Positions 45,280-55,543 of a stretch of DNA of 64,000 nt are shown here, one piece after another (within the stretch, counting starts at the first letter, position 1; each line of letters begins with the position of its first letter). Location of the stretch: contig JAPQWV010001358.1 of assembly GCA_027422505.1 (NCBI GenBank), positions 1 to 64,000 of the forward strand. Reading direction: 5' to 3'. Source of the DNA: Craterostigma plantagineum. Its lineage: Eukaryota; Streptophyta; Magnoliopsida; Lamiales; Linderniaceae. The position numbers and the translations under genes were made by a program. The notes under the pieces were generated by a model. That model did not search any database. It worked only from the letters and a program-made list of their open reading frames with translations, and was not told the origin of the DNA.

Positions 45280-46620
45280 ATTCTTCTGGGCATCGACACG
45301 TACTGGGCTGGAGTCTTCTTGCTCCCAAAGGGTGTTATACATGCGATCGAGAAGCGGCTTAGATCGTTCCTATGGAAGGGGTCGAGCGCTAAAGTTGCAT
45401 GGAATGACATATGCGTGCCTAGGGAGGAGGGCGGCCTTGGCCTGCGATCGATTGAGACGGATAACAAGGCGTTGCTGTTGCGCCTCCTTTGGAGTTTGAT
45501 GAGCGATGAGGATACGTCCATCTGGGCTACTTGGATTCGACGGACTAGGCTGCATAATGGTCAGTTACACCTACTGCGACGACCTCATGGACTTGGAATA
45601 AGATACTAAAGCTTCGACATGACTTTCTACCGCTCATTGATTTTCGCATTGGAAATGGCGCTGACACGCGCCTCTGGACTGACCCGTGGCTGCTCGCTAG
45701 CCCTTTGGTGGAGCACGTTCCTCGTGGACCTATGGTTATGGGACTACCTCTTGATTCTAGACTCAGCTCTGTCATCAACGAGCTTGGCTGGAATTGGCCG
45801 TCCCAATCCACGACTGAGTACATGGACATCGTTCCACTTCTCCCACTTGTTCGGCCGGATGAGGAGGATAGGATACTTTGGAAGGCCTCTTCTAGCGATT
45901 CACCACTAGCTCTGCCAGGGAAAGCTTGCGGTTGCACCATCCTAAGGTCCCATGGTACACACTTTTTGGTGGTCCGATATCTGTACCCAGACACGAGGTT
46001 ATCATGTGGCTAGCAATTAGAGATAGGCTGGCGACTAAGGATAAGGTGTGGGTTGCGGCGAGGCGGGTAACAACACATGTCTCCTTTGTGATGACCAGCT
46101 CGTGGAGACTACGCGCCACCTGTTTTTCGATTGCTCTACTCTAGACGGTGCCTCTCGCTGACCCGCAACCTGCTTCGCTTTGGTGGCCGTATACAGATTG
46201 GGCTGCTGCTATTCGTCGGGCGGCCGTGAGATGGCGGAGCCGTCACCTTGCCTCATTGGGTCCGCGTCATGCTTTGGCTTCGTTGATTTACCACTTGTGG
46301 TTCGAGCGCAACCGGCGGTGACATGATGGACGACGGCGCTCCCCTGAGCAGATCGTTTCTGAGATTGAGACTCTTCTTTGTATGCGCCTGTCCACCTTGC
46401 CGCCCAGGTATGAGCTCCGGCTCTGTGCCATGCGTCGGGTCTGACGTATTGCTTGGTCATCCTAGGGCGGGTTGTTGTGGTACTTTGTGGTACTTTGTTC
46501 TTGATGGGTTGTGTACTGGTGGCATGTTACCAGTTTGTTCCTTTTTCCTATGCCATAGCATGGATGCTTTGTACGAACCTTTTTCTTTTTCTAATGTTTA
46601 TGACCGTTACCCAAAAAAAA
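45280..46620 (+). mobile_element. 5'-truncated LINE in the integrase of E
   Basis: A 1341-bp plus-strand insert flanked by ATTATTCTTTAGGTCT (45264-45279) and ATTATTCTTTAGATCT (46621-46636), and ending in A8. It encodes the ORF2 C-terminal third in broken frames: [40 protein letters not shown], and the zf-RVT region (VPRHEVIMWLAIRDRLATKD). It is about 60-70% like the full-length LINE by eye. Stops and frameshifts are many. Confidence 0.88.
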
Positions 46621-46636
46621 ATTATTCTTTAGATCT

Positions 46637-47102
46637 CGGTACATCTTCGCAGCCCCCGGATGCACCGAATACGCTGTGGCGTGTGCTTCCATCAGTATAG
46701 CTCGTCGAAGCTCCGTGTCATTGGGGACGTATAACCGATGCTTATAATATAGGCTTCCGTCATCTCGTATTTGGAAGTTAGATGGCCTCTCTTCCGTTTG
46801 TGTTTCCTTGAGCTTTACATAGTATTCATCGTTTTCCTTAGCCCTCATGATTTGTTCCATTATAGTTGGTCTAAGAGTTAACGTTGCTAGTCTCGCTTCG
46901 ACTTCCCCAAATGGTACTATTTCCACTTCCTTATATCTCTGTGCTCACATCCTTGCGACTTAACGCATCAGCCACCACGTTTGCTTTTCTCGGGTGATAA
47001 TTGATCACACAATCGTAATCCTTGACCAGTTCGAGCCATCGTCGCTGCCGCATATTGAGCTCCTTTTGGGTGAAAAAATACTTTAGGCTCTTGTGGTCCG
47101 TG
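46637..47102 (-). pseudogene. Chromovirus E RNase H end and integrase N-terminus
   Basis: Between the two LINEs the minus strand reads [40 protein letters not shown] and [16 protein letters not shown], then after a frameshift VPFGEVEARLATLTLRPTIM, FQIRDDGSLYYKHRLYVPND and VHPGAAKMYRDLKNN. It joins 53086-53556 (upstream) to 44161-45263 (downstream) once the insertions are ignored. Confidence 0.9.
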
Positions 47103-47116
47103 TAAATTTCGCACAT

Positions 47117-47258
47117 TTTTTTTTTTTTGGAATGATTCCGTGTATATATATAAAAAAGGGGGTGATAGTACAGAATGGGTGAGGATCCGGACCTCACAAG
47201 CGACCAGTAACAGACTACTGGAAAAAGACTAGCGAGAGGAAAATGCAATACATCCAAT
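47117..47258 (-). other. LINE 3' UTR and poly-A tail
   Basis: About 130 bp after the ORF2 stop, ending GGAATCATTCC followed by A12. The TTCC or ACCC plus A-run ending is shared with the other LINE insertions at 38423, 46620 and 56690. Confidence 0.85.
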
Positions 47259-47870
47259 CTACCATGCTACACGCCAATGGCGACGAATCGCCACCCTTTG
47301 CAGTTCAAATTTTGGCGATGTCCCAATTAGCCGCATGCAAACCATATCAAGAACGCCTGCCACCAGCCTGTCCGGTGTTATGACGATCCCTTCCTTCCAT
47401 CTCATGTTTCTTGCCTGCCAAATGTGGTACACTAGAGAGGCCAAGACGTGACGATGCGCCGCCGACAGAAGGTGATCTCCTCGCCATCTTCTCGAAGCCC
47501 ATACGATGCCCTCACGCCAGTCCCTATAAGGCCACAACCATCGGATACGTCTCCTGAGGAGCCGCATGCACTGACGAGAGAACCTACAGTCAAAGAATAA
47601 GTGCTGAGCTGTTTCGTAGCGCAGTACGTCGCAAAGCACACAGGCAGGGGTGCCCGCTCTCTGTGCCACCCATGGCTTATCCCTCGTCGACAGCCGATCC
47701 CGGATACTCAGCCATAGGATTACCTCGTGCCTAGGGACCCTTAGAGGCCCTCCAAATAGATTAGCCCATTGTACGGGCTGACGACGATGACGCAGCGCCT
47801 CCCTGACTAGGCGCGCGGATGGCCTACCATCCAATGCCCCATTCCACCATACCATATCACATCTAGTCAA
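47259..47870 (-). pseudogene. LINE ORF2 C-terminal zf-RVT domain
   Basis: This 203-codon frame is the zinc-binding tail of plant L1 ORF2 (zf-RVT): VPRHEVILWLSIRDRLSTRD, ACVLCDVLRYETAQHLFFDC and SLVYHIWQARNMRWKEG, ending IRRHWRVAW and a stop at 47259. It is in the same frame as the RT above, separated only by one stop codon (47886). The related LINE at 55544 has Gln (EFSRQLP) at that position, so the stop looks like a single C-to-T change. The domain probably binds nucleic acid; its exact role is not established. Confidence 0.88.
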
Positions 47871-47885
47871 GTCGACGGCTGGGAG

Positions 47886-49560
47886 CTAACGACTGAATTC
47901 AATATATTCAGCCGCCGATCGCCCAGGCCAATTCCATCCATGTACATCTATAACAAAGCTCAATCGGGTTCCCACCGCAAGCCCCATGGCAAGCGGGCCC
48001 CGCGGGTAGCGATCCAGCAGCGGTGAACCCTGAAGCCACGGATCCTCCCACAACCAAATCGTTGAGCCATTGCCAATCCTGAAAGAGATAAGGGGAAGGA
48101 CCACTGACCGCATCTGCAGTAGTTTTCTCCAGCTCCATGACGTGTTGGCCGATATAGTAGCCGCCCAAATTGATCGCGTCTGCAATCGTGTACTGTACAA
48201 CCAGTGCACCCAAATGGAATCCGGCGCTCGTGTAATAACCCTCCATAGAAGCTGTACAAGAAGTGACCGATTATCCGTCGCAATCGACCGAAGCCCCAGT
48301 CCTCCTTCAGTGACCGGGAGACAGACATCATCCCAAGCAACCTTGGCTGAGGCGCCACCCCACAAGAATTGGCGAAATCTTGACTCCAAAGTTCGCACAA
48401 TGCCTTTTGGTAATAGAAACACCCCCGACCAATAGATATGCAAGGCCTGCAGAACCGACTTAATAAGTTGGACCCTGCCCGCGTATGAGAGGGAACGATT
48501 CAGCCAAGACCCCAAGCGCACATCTACTCGCTGTAAAAGCGGCGCACAGTCTCTAATCGTCAATCTTGAAGAAATGAGTGGGACCCCCAAATAGCGAACA
48601 GGTAATCGGCCATCTTGGAAACCCATAATACTCTGCAATTGTGGCTTTAACCCTTCCGCCCGTCGTGATAGATACATTGCACTCTTATCATGATTTGGAT
48701 ATAACCCCGACAGAGAGGAGAAAATCGTCAAGGCATCTTTGAGAACCCCCACGGACACAGCATCCGCATGACAGAAAAGAAGCAGATCATCCGCGAAAGC
48801 TAGCATAGGCAATGAGTTAGCCTCACATCTCCAGTGATAGCGAAACCTTGGTTCCGTCCGTATGCGCTCCCCAACAAGGCCATGCAGAACCTCCATAACC
48901 AGCGTGAACAGATAAGGCGAGATGGGATCGCCCTGCCGGAGACCCCTCTTACCAGCAAAGAAACCTGCCGACCCACCATTAATGTTAATGGAAAAGGTCG
49001 GTGTAGTCAAGCAGCTCCGAATCCATCCTATATAGGTTGGGTGGAATCCCATAGCCTGAAGTGTGGCGAGTAGAAAGCTCCATTCGACCTTATCGTAAGC
49101 CTTGGCGAGGTCCACCTTAAACATGGCCCGAGGCGGTCGACCCTGACTCGTATATCCAAGGCATAGTTCTTGCGCCATAAGAATGTTGTCACTGATCCGC
49201 CTACCAGGAACAAACGCCGTTTGGGAGGGGTGGACCAGAGCGCCAAGCGATGTCTTGAGCCTGTTCGCCAGGATCTTCGAAATAACCTTGTAGATGACGT
49301 TGCAGCATGAGATTGGGCGGAAATCCGTAGGTCGCCGTGGCGATTGGCACTTAGGGATCAGTGTAATAAGGGTACTGTTCAGGCCCTTCAAAAGGCGTCC
49401 AGTGACGAAGAAATCCTGAATCGCCGTAGTAAGATCACTCCGCAGCACGTCCCACGCTGCTTTGAAGAAAGCAGCTGTGTAACCATCAGGGCCCGGCGCT
49501 TTCTCATCCCCCATAGAGAACAGCGCATGACGTACCTCGGCCGCATCAACGGGCGGACCA
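47886..49560 (-). pseudogene. LINE ORF2 reverse transcriptase domain
   Basis: An open frame of over 500 codons with all RT blocks: MGDEKAPGPDGYTAAFFK, FRPISCCNVIYKVISKILAN, QTAFVPGRRISDNILMAQEL, MFKVDLAKAYDKVEWSF, GLRQGDPISPYLFTLVMEVL, the catalytic LAFADDLLLF, and VRYLGVPLISSRLTIRDC. RT copies LINE RNA at the nicked target (target-primed reverse transcription). The frame differs by one base from the endonuclease upstream, with the break close to 49560. Apart from that, no lesion is visible in the RT. Confidence 0.93.
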
Positions 49561-50866
49561 TATCTAAAGCAGCCGCTGGGGAAAGCGTACGCTTGATGGA
49601 TCCCTGCACCTCAGCCACTGAGACGGGCGAGGCCCTCGCTGATTGTCCTAAGAGCTCGCGATAGAAGGTCAATAGTTCTCCCTCCACTGCATCCGGTGTA
49701 TCCAATAGGACCCCTGCCGCACTTTCCAATGAGACGATACGGTTAGTCGCGCGTCGTAAGGATACCTTCTTGAAAAAATATGACGTGCACTGATCCCCAT
49801 CCTTAAGCCAAGCCAGCTTAGCGCGTTGGGACAATGCAGTTTGCTCGACTTCAACAGCGCGCGCGTATAGACGGCGACATTGGCGTTCCAGGTCATGAAA
49901 CAAGCCTTCTAGTGGATATCTCGCTGCAAAGTCTTGCACGATCCCTAGAAACCGCATGGCCTCCGCAACGTTAGCCGCTAAGTCCCCCTTGTCATGACGC
50001 ATCTGCCTGAAGATAGGCTTTAGTCGCTTCAGCCTTCTAGTCATCGCGTACATGGGAAACCCCTCCACTGGGGACTCCCATACCCGCCGGACCTGCTCCA
50101 GAAACGCCGGCTCCTTTATGAGGAAGTTCTCGAACCTAAAACTCGGGCCACGTAGCCGAGTCGCCGCTGCCCCTAATGTGAGCGGTGAGTGGTCAGACGT
50201 GGCAGGTAGTTCACAGCGATAGTAAACGTCTGGACGTCTGACGAACCATTGGGGGTTCCCAACCATTCGATCCAATCTGCGCCAAATACCTGCTAGAGCT
50301 CGCTGCTGATTGTACCAAGTAAACTCTTGGCCCGTTGATGGAAGGGTTGTGAGATCCGCATGCACTAAACAATTATGAAACTCGGCCATATCGAGGGAGT
50401 TCGGTGTGCCTCCCCGACCCTCACCCTCATGCAGAATAGTATTGAAATCCCCGGCCACAACCCATGCATCGTCAACGCGGGCGGCTGAAAATTGTATCAA
50501 CTCCTCCCATAGGGAACGTCGCTCCTCCCGTCTAGATTTCCCATACACAAAAGAGACAAAAACAATATCACCCGTACCAAGTTGCTCAACCCGACAATGA
50601 ATCGCCTGGCTAGACTTGGCGACAACATTGACCCGAAGCCAAGAGGGGTCCCACCCCACCCATATACGGGTGTCTGGCCCATCCTCATAATCAAAGAACC
50701 ACGTCCATCGTGGCCTAATCCCCTCCGACAGTCGAGCTGCATTAGCAGCAGAAACGCGCGTCTCGAGAAGACCAACAAGTCGCAACCCCGTCCGTGCTAC
50801 CCACTCCCCCACCGTCTTCCTGTGGTCTTGCCTATTAAGACCACGGACATTCCATGATCCGAACAT
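49561..50866 (-). pseudogene. LINE ORF2 endonuclease domain
   Basis: From ATG 50866 the frame encodes an apurinic/apyrimidinic-type endonuclease: FGSWNVRGLNRQDHRK, GLLETRVSAANAARLS, DDAWVVAGDFNTILHEGEG and ELPATSDHSPLTLGA. The catalytic Asn, Glu, Asp-x-Asn and Ser-Asp-His elements are all present. It nicks genomic DNA to prime reverse transcription. The start ATG overlaps the ORF1 stop in TAATG. The frame runs on to 49388 out of phase with RT after a one-base change near 49560. A linker with LKRLKPIFRQMRHDKGD joins it to RT. Confidence 0.92.
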
Positions 50867-52863
50867 TATGAATTGAGCAGCTGGTGGGCTGCATGTGCTT
50901 TAGGGCCCATAGTAAGATTTGTCACAATATTATCGTCCTCCAATTCCCTCAGTATTGCAAACGCATTATGATCTGATTGACTCGCATCCGCCGTGCTATG
51001 TGGTAGGTGAGGTCCATGTGAGGAACTCGCTTCACTTAGTCCCACCGGTGGAGCCATGGGTAGGCGCTGTGATGTCGGCTGAGCCGTAACAATCTTTGCC
51101 TTCCCTTTGGCTCCCACTTGGTGCCATTCCGTTATTTGACCACGGCTCCTGGGTCGATTCCTCCTCGGACGGTGTGGCATCGCAGCCCTAGCCACATCCC
51201 CCCACACATTAGCCGAGGGTTGATCAGATTCAATTCCTTGCGTAAAGTCCGGCGCCGTGCTCTTGCCTCGTGGCGGTACAGCCGTTTGTGGCGGTGATTG
51301 TGCCTTGCCACTTGGCCTCGGTTTGGCCACTTGGCCCGGTCGCCCCTGCTCTGTCTTAGGGCATTGAGCCGGCCCATGTGTCCAAGTCAAGCAGGTATCA
51401 CACTTCAAAGGTCGCCATTCATACTCTACCCGCACCGATACGTCGCCCGTCGTCCCTCCATCCGGGCTTGGCATCCTTAGATAGAACAACTCTAGAAATG
51501 GGGTATCAAGTGATTTCATCACACAGACGCGGGCATAGTCAATACGATCACCCCGTGCCGTGACCCCGTCAGCAAACAACGGTCGACCCACGACACTAGC
51601 GACCTCACTCAATCCCTCTTGAGTCCAGAACTCTCCCGGGACGTTCCACATCTTGACCCATAACGGGATCTCCCGAATTTCTCTCCGTTCGAGGGACATA
51701 CCCGGACGCAGAACTTCCAACAATAAAGGCTGGCCATGCATCAACCACGGGCCCCCCTCGAGTGCTGACGTCATCGCCCTATCAGATTCGAAGCGAAACT
51801 TGAAGAATCCATTTGAGGTTGCTCTAACTTCAAGCAATCCCTTCCATGAAGAACGTACGAACCTCTCCACAAACGGGAAATATGGCTTCTTCCCGATAAA
51901 GTATCCAACCAATGTATGTTCCCACCGTGAGAAACCTTTCTTAGCAACCTCCCACGACGGGGCCACGACAGGGACCGATTCTGCCATAAGTGTTACCGGC
52001 TTATACGATAGCATCAATCGATTCTGCCCCATCGACGAACGGGTAGTTGTCGATGGACTCCCTTGCACGATCGCTGCGAACGACGGGTTCGGCGCCCCCT
52101 CATTCTTTTCCCTCCCTAGGCTGGCCGTTATTGGCGACGTAACCACTGTTGCTCTCGTGTTGAACGTCGCTGTCGCAACGATATCAGATGGCCGTGATCG
52201 TGGCTCAGCCAAGTGAGAAACCCTAGCTGTTGAAGGCGCTTGGGCAGTAATAGACGCAGCCCCTTTATTAATGTTAACCGTATCATCATCAACCAGCTCG
52301 TCTTCATCAGCCACTCCCATGTCCACGCACCGCCGCGCCGTCAGGCCCCGTGGCGGCGGCGTAGCAGGCCGATCCCAATGGATCCGGCGATTAGGGCGCG
52401 ATGTATTCTTCAAAATACCCTTCAGTGGGACCTGGACAGATCCACGCCGTGGCGGCGATCCCCGCTGCTCTGGCAGGTGCACCAGCCCCGCCGCATCGGC
52501 CTGCAAATTACCAGCGCCTCCATTCGTCGAGCCTCGACACGGACCATGCACTCGCCCCATCAGTTCTCGAAACCGGACCTCGTCAAAGCAATCCGCGAAG
52601 GCTGGGTACATCTCCTTCAAAGCCGTCAATTCCGGGATCCCTAACTCAGCCCTCGTCACCGCCCCAGCCTTATTCAGATCTTCTGCCGCCGTCACATCCT
52701 CCACCGTCGTGTTCGATAGTAGCCCGATCGTGCGACACGATTGGAAATCGCGTTCACGATCCACCAGCACCCCCGATTGCAACCCCTGGCCCACACCATC
52801 GCCGTCCACAGTGATGAGAGCACAAGCGTGTGGAGCAACCGTCCCATCTGACTCCGACGTCAT
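50866..52863 (-). CDS. LINE ORF1 protein (DUF4283, CCHC knuckle)
   Basis: An intact 665-residue protein. The Pro/Arg-rich N-terminal third contains GRVHGPCRGSTNGGAGN. A DUF4283 domain lies at about residues 320-460: YFIGKKPYFPFVERFVRSSW, FFKFRFESDRAMTSALEGGP, WLMHGQPLLLEVLRPGMS, then IPLWVKMWNVPGEFWTQEGL. It ends in a single knuckle, CDTCLTWTHGPAQC. A basic stretch (RPRRNRPRSRGQ) follows. ORF1 proteins bind LINE RNA and form the particle for retrotransposition. The stop TAA overlaps the ORF2 start. No lesion is seen. Confidence 0.92.
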   Translation of the reverse strand: MTSESDGTVAPHACALITVDGDGVGQGLQSGVLVDRERDFQSCRTIGLLSNTTVEDVTAAEDLNKAGAVTRAELGIPELTALKEMYPAFADCFDEVRFRELMGRVHGPCRGSTNGGAGNLQADAAGLVHLPEQRGSPPRRGSVQVPLKGILKNTSRPNRRIHWDRPATPPPRGLTARRCVDMGVADEDELVDDDTVNINKGAASITAQAPSTARVSHLAEPRSRPSDIVATATFNTRATVVTSPITASLGREKNEGAPNPSFAAIVQGSPSTTTRSSMGQNRLMLSYKPVTLMAESVPVVAPSWEVAKKGFSRWEHTLVGYFIGKKPYFPFVERFVRSSWKGLLEVRATSNGFFKFRFESDRAMTSALEGGPWLMHGQPLLLEVLRPGMSLERREIREIPLWVKMWNVPGEFWTQEGLSEVASVVGRPLFADGVTARGDRIDYARVCVMKSLDTPFLELFYLRMPSPDGGTTGDVSVRVEYEWRPLKCDTCLTWTHGPAQCPKTEQGRPGQVAKPRPSGKAQSPPQTAVPPRGKSTAPDFTQGIESDQPSANVWGDVARAAMPHRPRRNRPRSRGQITEWHQVGAKGKAKIVTAQPTSQRLPMAPPVGLSEASSSHGPHLPHSTADASQSDHNAFAILRELEDDNIVTNLTMGPKAHAAHQLLNS

Positions 52864-53071
52864 CGAATGAAACAGTAAACCCTAGATCAAAACTCGTCAC
52901 CCTCTATGAAAGCAGCCCGTCACCGTCACGAGATACCACCGGCCGGCCGTCACCCTAGGGTTTGGGCCGGAAACAGCGGCGAAGGAGGGCGGATGATCGT
53001 TGGATGATAGGCGCGCGTAGATCAAATTCAAAAATCGCCTAGAGAGAGAAACCCTAGAGAGAGAATGGAAC
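52864..53071 (-). promoter_or_regulatory. LINE 5' UTR
   Basis: About 208 bp from the target-duplication edge to the ORF1 ATG. It begins GTTCCATTCTCTCTCTAGGG, a pyrimidine-rich start with CTCTCTCTAGG twice, and holds a run of CGGCC-rich sequence. An internal promoter is expected for a LINE, but no specific element is recognisable. Confidence 0.7.
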
Positions 53072-53085
53072 TAAATTTCGCACAT

Positions 53086-53556
53086 TTCACCATACAAGTA
53101 ATGCCTCCAGATCTTCAAGGCACGGCAGCAAGCTCCAGATCATGCGTAGGGTAGTTCTTTTCATACTCCTTGAGTTGTCGTGATGGGTATACAATCACGT
53201 TCCCATTTTGCATCAGAACGCAACCTAAACCGTTCTTCGATGCATCACTATAAACTGAGTACCCTCCAGTCCCCGTAGGTAAGTTAGTACTGGAGCAGTG
53301 GTAAGTCGTCGTTTCAGCTCCTGAAAGCTCTCTGCTCGCAAGCGTCGTCCCAATGGAATGAGGCATTCTTTTTGGTCAGCTTCGTCAAGGTGGAGGCTAT
53401 TTTCGAGAAATCCTATATAAATTTTCTATAGTAACCTGCCAATCCGAGAAAACTCCGCACTTCAGTTACATTCGTCGGTTGGAGCCAATTGTCGATTGTT
53501 GAGATCTTACTTGGGTCAATGGATATCCCCACTCCGGAGATAATCACTAGGTCTTC
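53086..53556 (-). pseudogene. Chromovirus E RT end and RNase H start
   Basis: Minus-strand frames read [33 protein letters not shown] and, after frame breaks, [40 protein letters not shown] and DLELAA. It joins 47102 across the LINE. At 53556 the RT is cut by unrelated sequence, so the RT fingers and palm, protease, gag and 5' LTR are absent. Confidence 0.88.
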
Positions 53557-54904
53557 TAGCGACCCTCCAAATTTTAGGCCTATTGGTCAACTTTCCCCAT
53601 TTAATCTATGAGACATACGAGACTGCCGCAAAGTTGTAGAAAATGTTATAAACTCATAATTAATTACCAAAATTCATCATGAAGACTCCATTTAACTTGC
53701 AAATAGTTCAATTAAAATACATATAAACGTAAGAAAATACGTCTATCGAATCTCCCCACACTTAAGCTTTTGCTTGTCCTCAAGCACAGAGATAAATATG
53801 GCATATAACAATGATTAAGGCATGAAACATATCAATAAAAAACAAAATCATGTAAGAGTGCAAGAAAGTCGGAAAACATATTTGAGGTCAACGACTAACT
53901 ACATGATTTCCCTAGCAATACACATTAAGATCCGCACCTCACAAGGATTCACTCAAGTCACTCGGTATCAGCTAATATGTCGGTGGATTCCCTCGGGTCA
54001 TGCACTAATCAAATCTCTACCATATGCTTGCAAGTAATTCGTAAATCAATTACTCTTGATGATCAAGTTTGAATAGGAAGGACTTTACAGGGTCATACCA
54101 CTGCTAAAATGTATAAGATAAGTAAGGAATAAGCAGAAAAGTATGTGAGTTGTAATCGCATTTGAATCATGCCATCGTCTCGAAGCGCTTGAGTTCGTCT
54201 TCTTACTTGCACGATTGACCCTACCATTCATACTTATATGTATATATATTTTTTTCTTTTTTAACTAAGCCCTACTTCTTTCAACATCTCGATCTAATGA
54301 ATGAACAATATGCTTCCGAGAGTGAAAGATTATCGGAGGAAGGGTTCTTAGTTTATTTTTTTTTACTTCGGTGCTTTTCGTGGTCTGGCAGGCTACACTA
54401 TTTGACACCGGCATTCATGCTTCCCTTCAACTAATGCTCCAATGTGTTATTTCTGAAGGCTTATTCCGTAGGGCAATTTGTAACTCGGGTTTAAAATAAA
54501 AGGCTCAAGCTCAAAGTGGCTGACTACGGTGATCAGTCGTGGTCGAAAACATTGGCGATGGACTTAATTCCTAATGCCTTCCTCATTTTCGCACAATATC
54601 ACTTTAAGCAATTTCAAAACGCAATATACAAGCAAGTTCTCGAGAGAAATATATTAGGCATGAAAAACATAACCAAAGAAATGAGCAGAAAACTCGTAGG
54701 ATAAAAAATCTCACAAAAATAAGGTTAACTGTACCAATCTCTCAAGTAGCGCCAAGTTCATCATGTAAGAAGAAGTCAACTACGCATTTGAAATCCTAAC
54801 AGGCTTTCGTGATAAGAAACATGATTTCGTATCATGCCAAATTTCGAAAAATTTTGCACCCAAAACACAAGTCATGCACATAATCAATTTCACAGGAATT
54901 CCCC
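53557..54904 (-). other. Noncoding tract, Tat/Athila-like
   Basis: No protein domain is visible. The phrase CCCCACACTTAAGCTTTTGC followed by TTGTCCTCAAGC at 53756-53785 is, on the minus strand, the GAGGACAAGCAAAAGCTTAA block typical of Tat/Athila noncoding regions. The rest is AT-rich. It may be part of the same lost element as 43317-44160, separated by chromovirus E, but the order does not fit a simple insertion. Confidence 0.5.
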
Positions 54905-55256
54905 TGTAGAATATGCTTTAGAATTGTGTTTTGATTTAATTAGATATCTTTGTATTTGGGGAGTTTCTTGTACTAGTCCATAGTTTAGGACTAACTTGCT
55001 ATTTATACAAAGTATGTTTGGTAAGAATACATTTGTACATAATCGAAATCAACAGAGAAAAGTAATTCAATTGACCCGTAAGGCTTGCAAATCATATTCC
55101 AGAGAGAGAGACAAAGAAAACACTTTCTCACACTAAAATTCTCTGTCACGAGCGAAAAGAAAGTTTGCGATCGAACCTCAATTTGAATTAAATACACATC
55201 GTAAATCTAAGATTTCCTGGCTAGGTCTCATTGAGTTGATAATTCAGGACCTAACA
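54905..55256 (+). repeat. 5' LTR of H (352 bp)
   Basis: Ends are TGTAGAATATGC and GGACCTAACA. A purine-rich AGAGAGAGACAAAGAAAAC lies at about 55100. The LTR is followed by a primer-binding site two bases later. Confidence 0.8.
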
Positions 55257-55257
55257 A

Positions 55258-55270
55258 TTGATATTAGAGA
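55258..55270 (+). other. Decayed primer-binding site of H
   Basis: TTGATATTAGAGA is TTGGTATCAGAGC with three changes, two of them G-to-A or C-to-T. Placement right after the LTR end supports the call. Confidence 0.65.
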
Positions 55271-55543
55271 GTTATTTTGAATTTGCGCGCGTAAAGTTGT
55301 CTCTCGGAAAACATTTTCGGTCAGACACTTAAATTTGACCTAGCAAAAATCATTTGCGCTCGAAAAACTTTTCCAGTCAACAGATTTATTTTGACTCAGC
55401 GAGAAACTTACTAGTCTTACTATTTCTTTGCGATCGCAATAAATTCACGATCCGAAAACTTTTCTCAACCGAAAGATTTTGAGCAATTCATTTCGCTAGA
55501 AGAATTTTATGCTGACAGACTTTCTCGTACACTTTATTTCGAC
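55271..55543 (+). other. Leader of H, no gene
   Basis: This stretch contains repeated near-palindromic words such as GCGATCGCAA and TCGACGAAA but no reading frame of note. It ends at the LINE insertion. Confidence 0.5.

Larger units (their letters stand above)
47117..53071 (-). mobile_element. Full-length L1-type LINE in RNase H of E
   Basis: A 5.95-kb minus-strand LINE: 5' UTR, ORF1, ORF2, 3' UTR and a tail of 12 or more A (poly-T at 47117). It is flanked by TAAATTTCGCACAT at 47103-47116 and 53072-53085, a perfect 14-bp target duplication. ORF1 is open over 665 codons. ORF2 shows one frameshift (near 49560) and one in-frame stop (47886). It is the least damaged mobile element in the window and a candidate source of proteins for the truncated LINEs around it, subject to those two lesions. 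Confidence 0.93.

Noticed and set aside
51653..52870. Plus-strand ORFs of 134-199 codons across the LINE ORF1
   Set aside because: They are antisense shadows of the 665-codon ORF1, which carries real domains.
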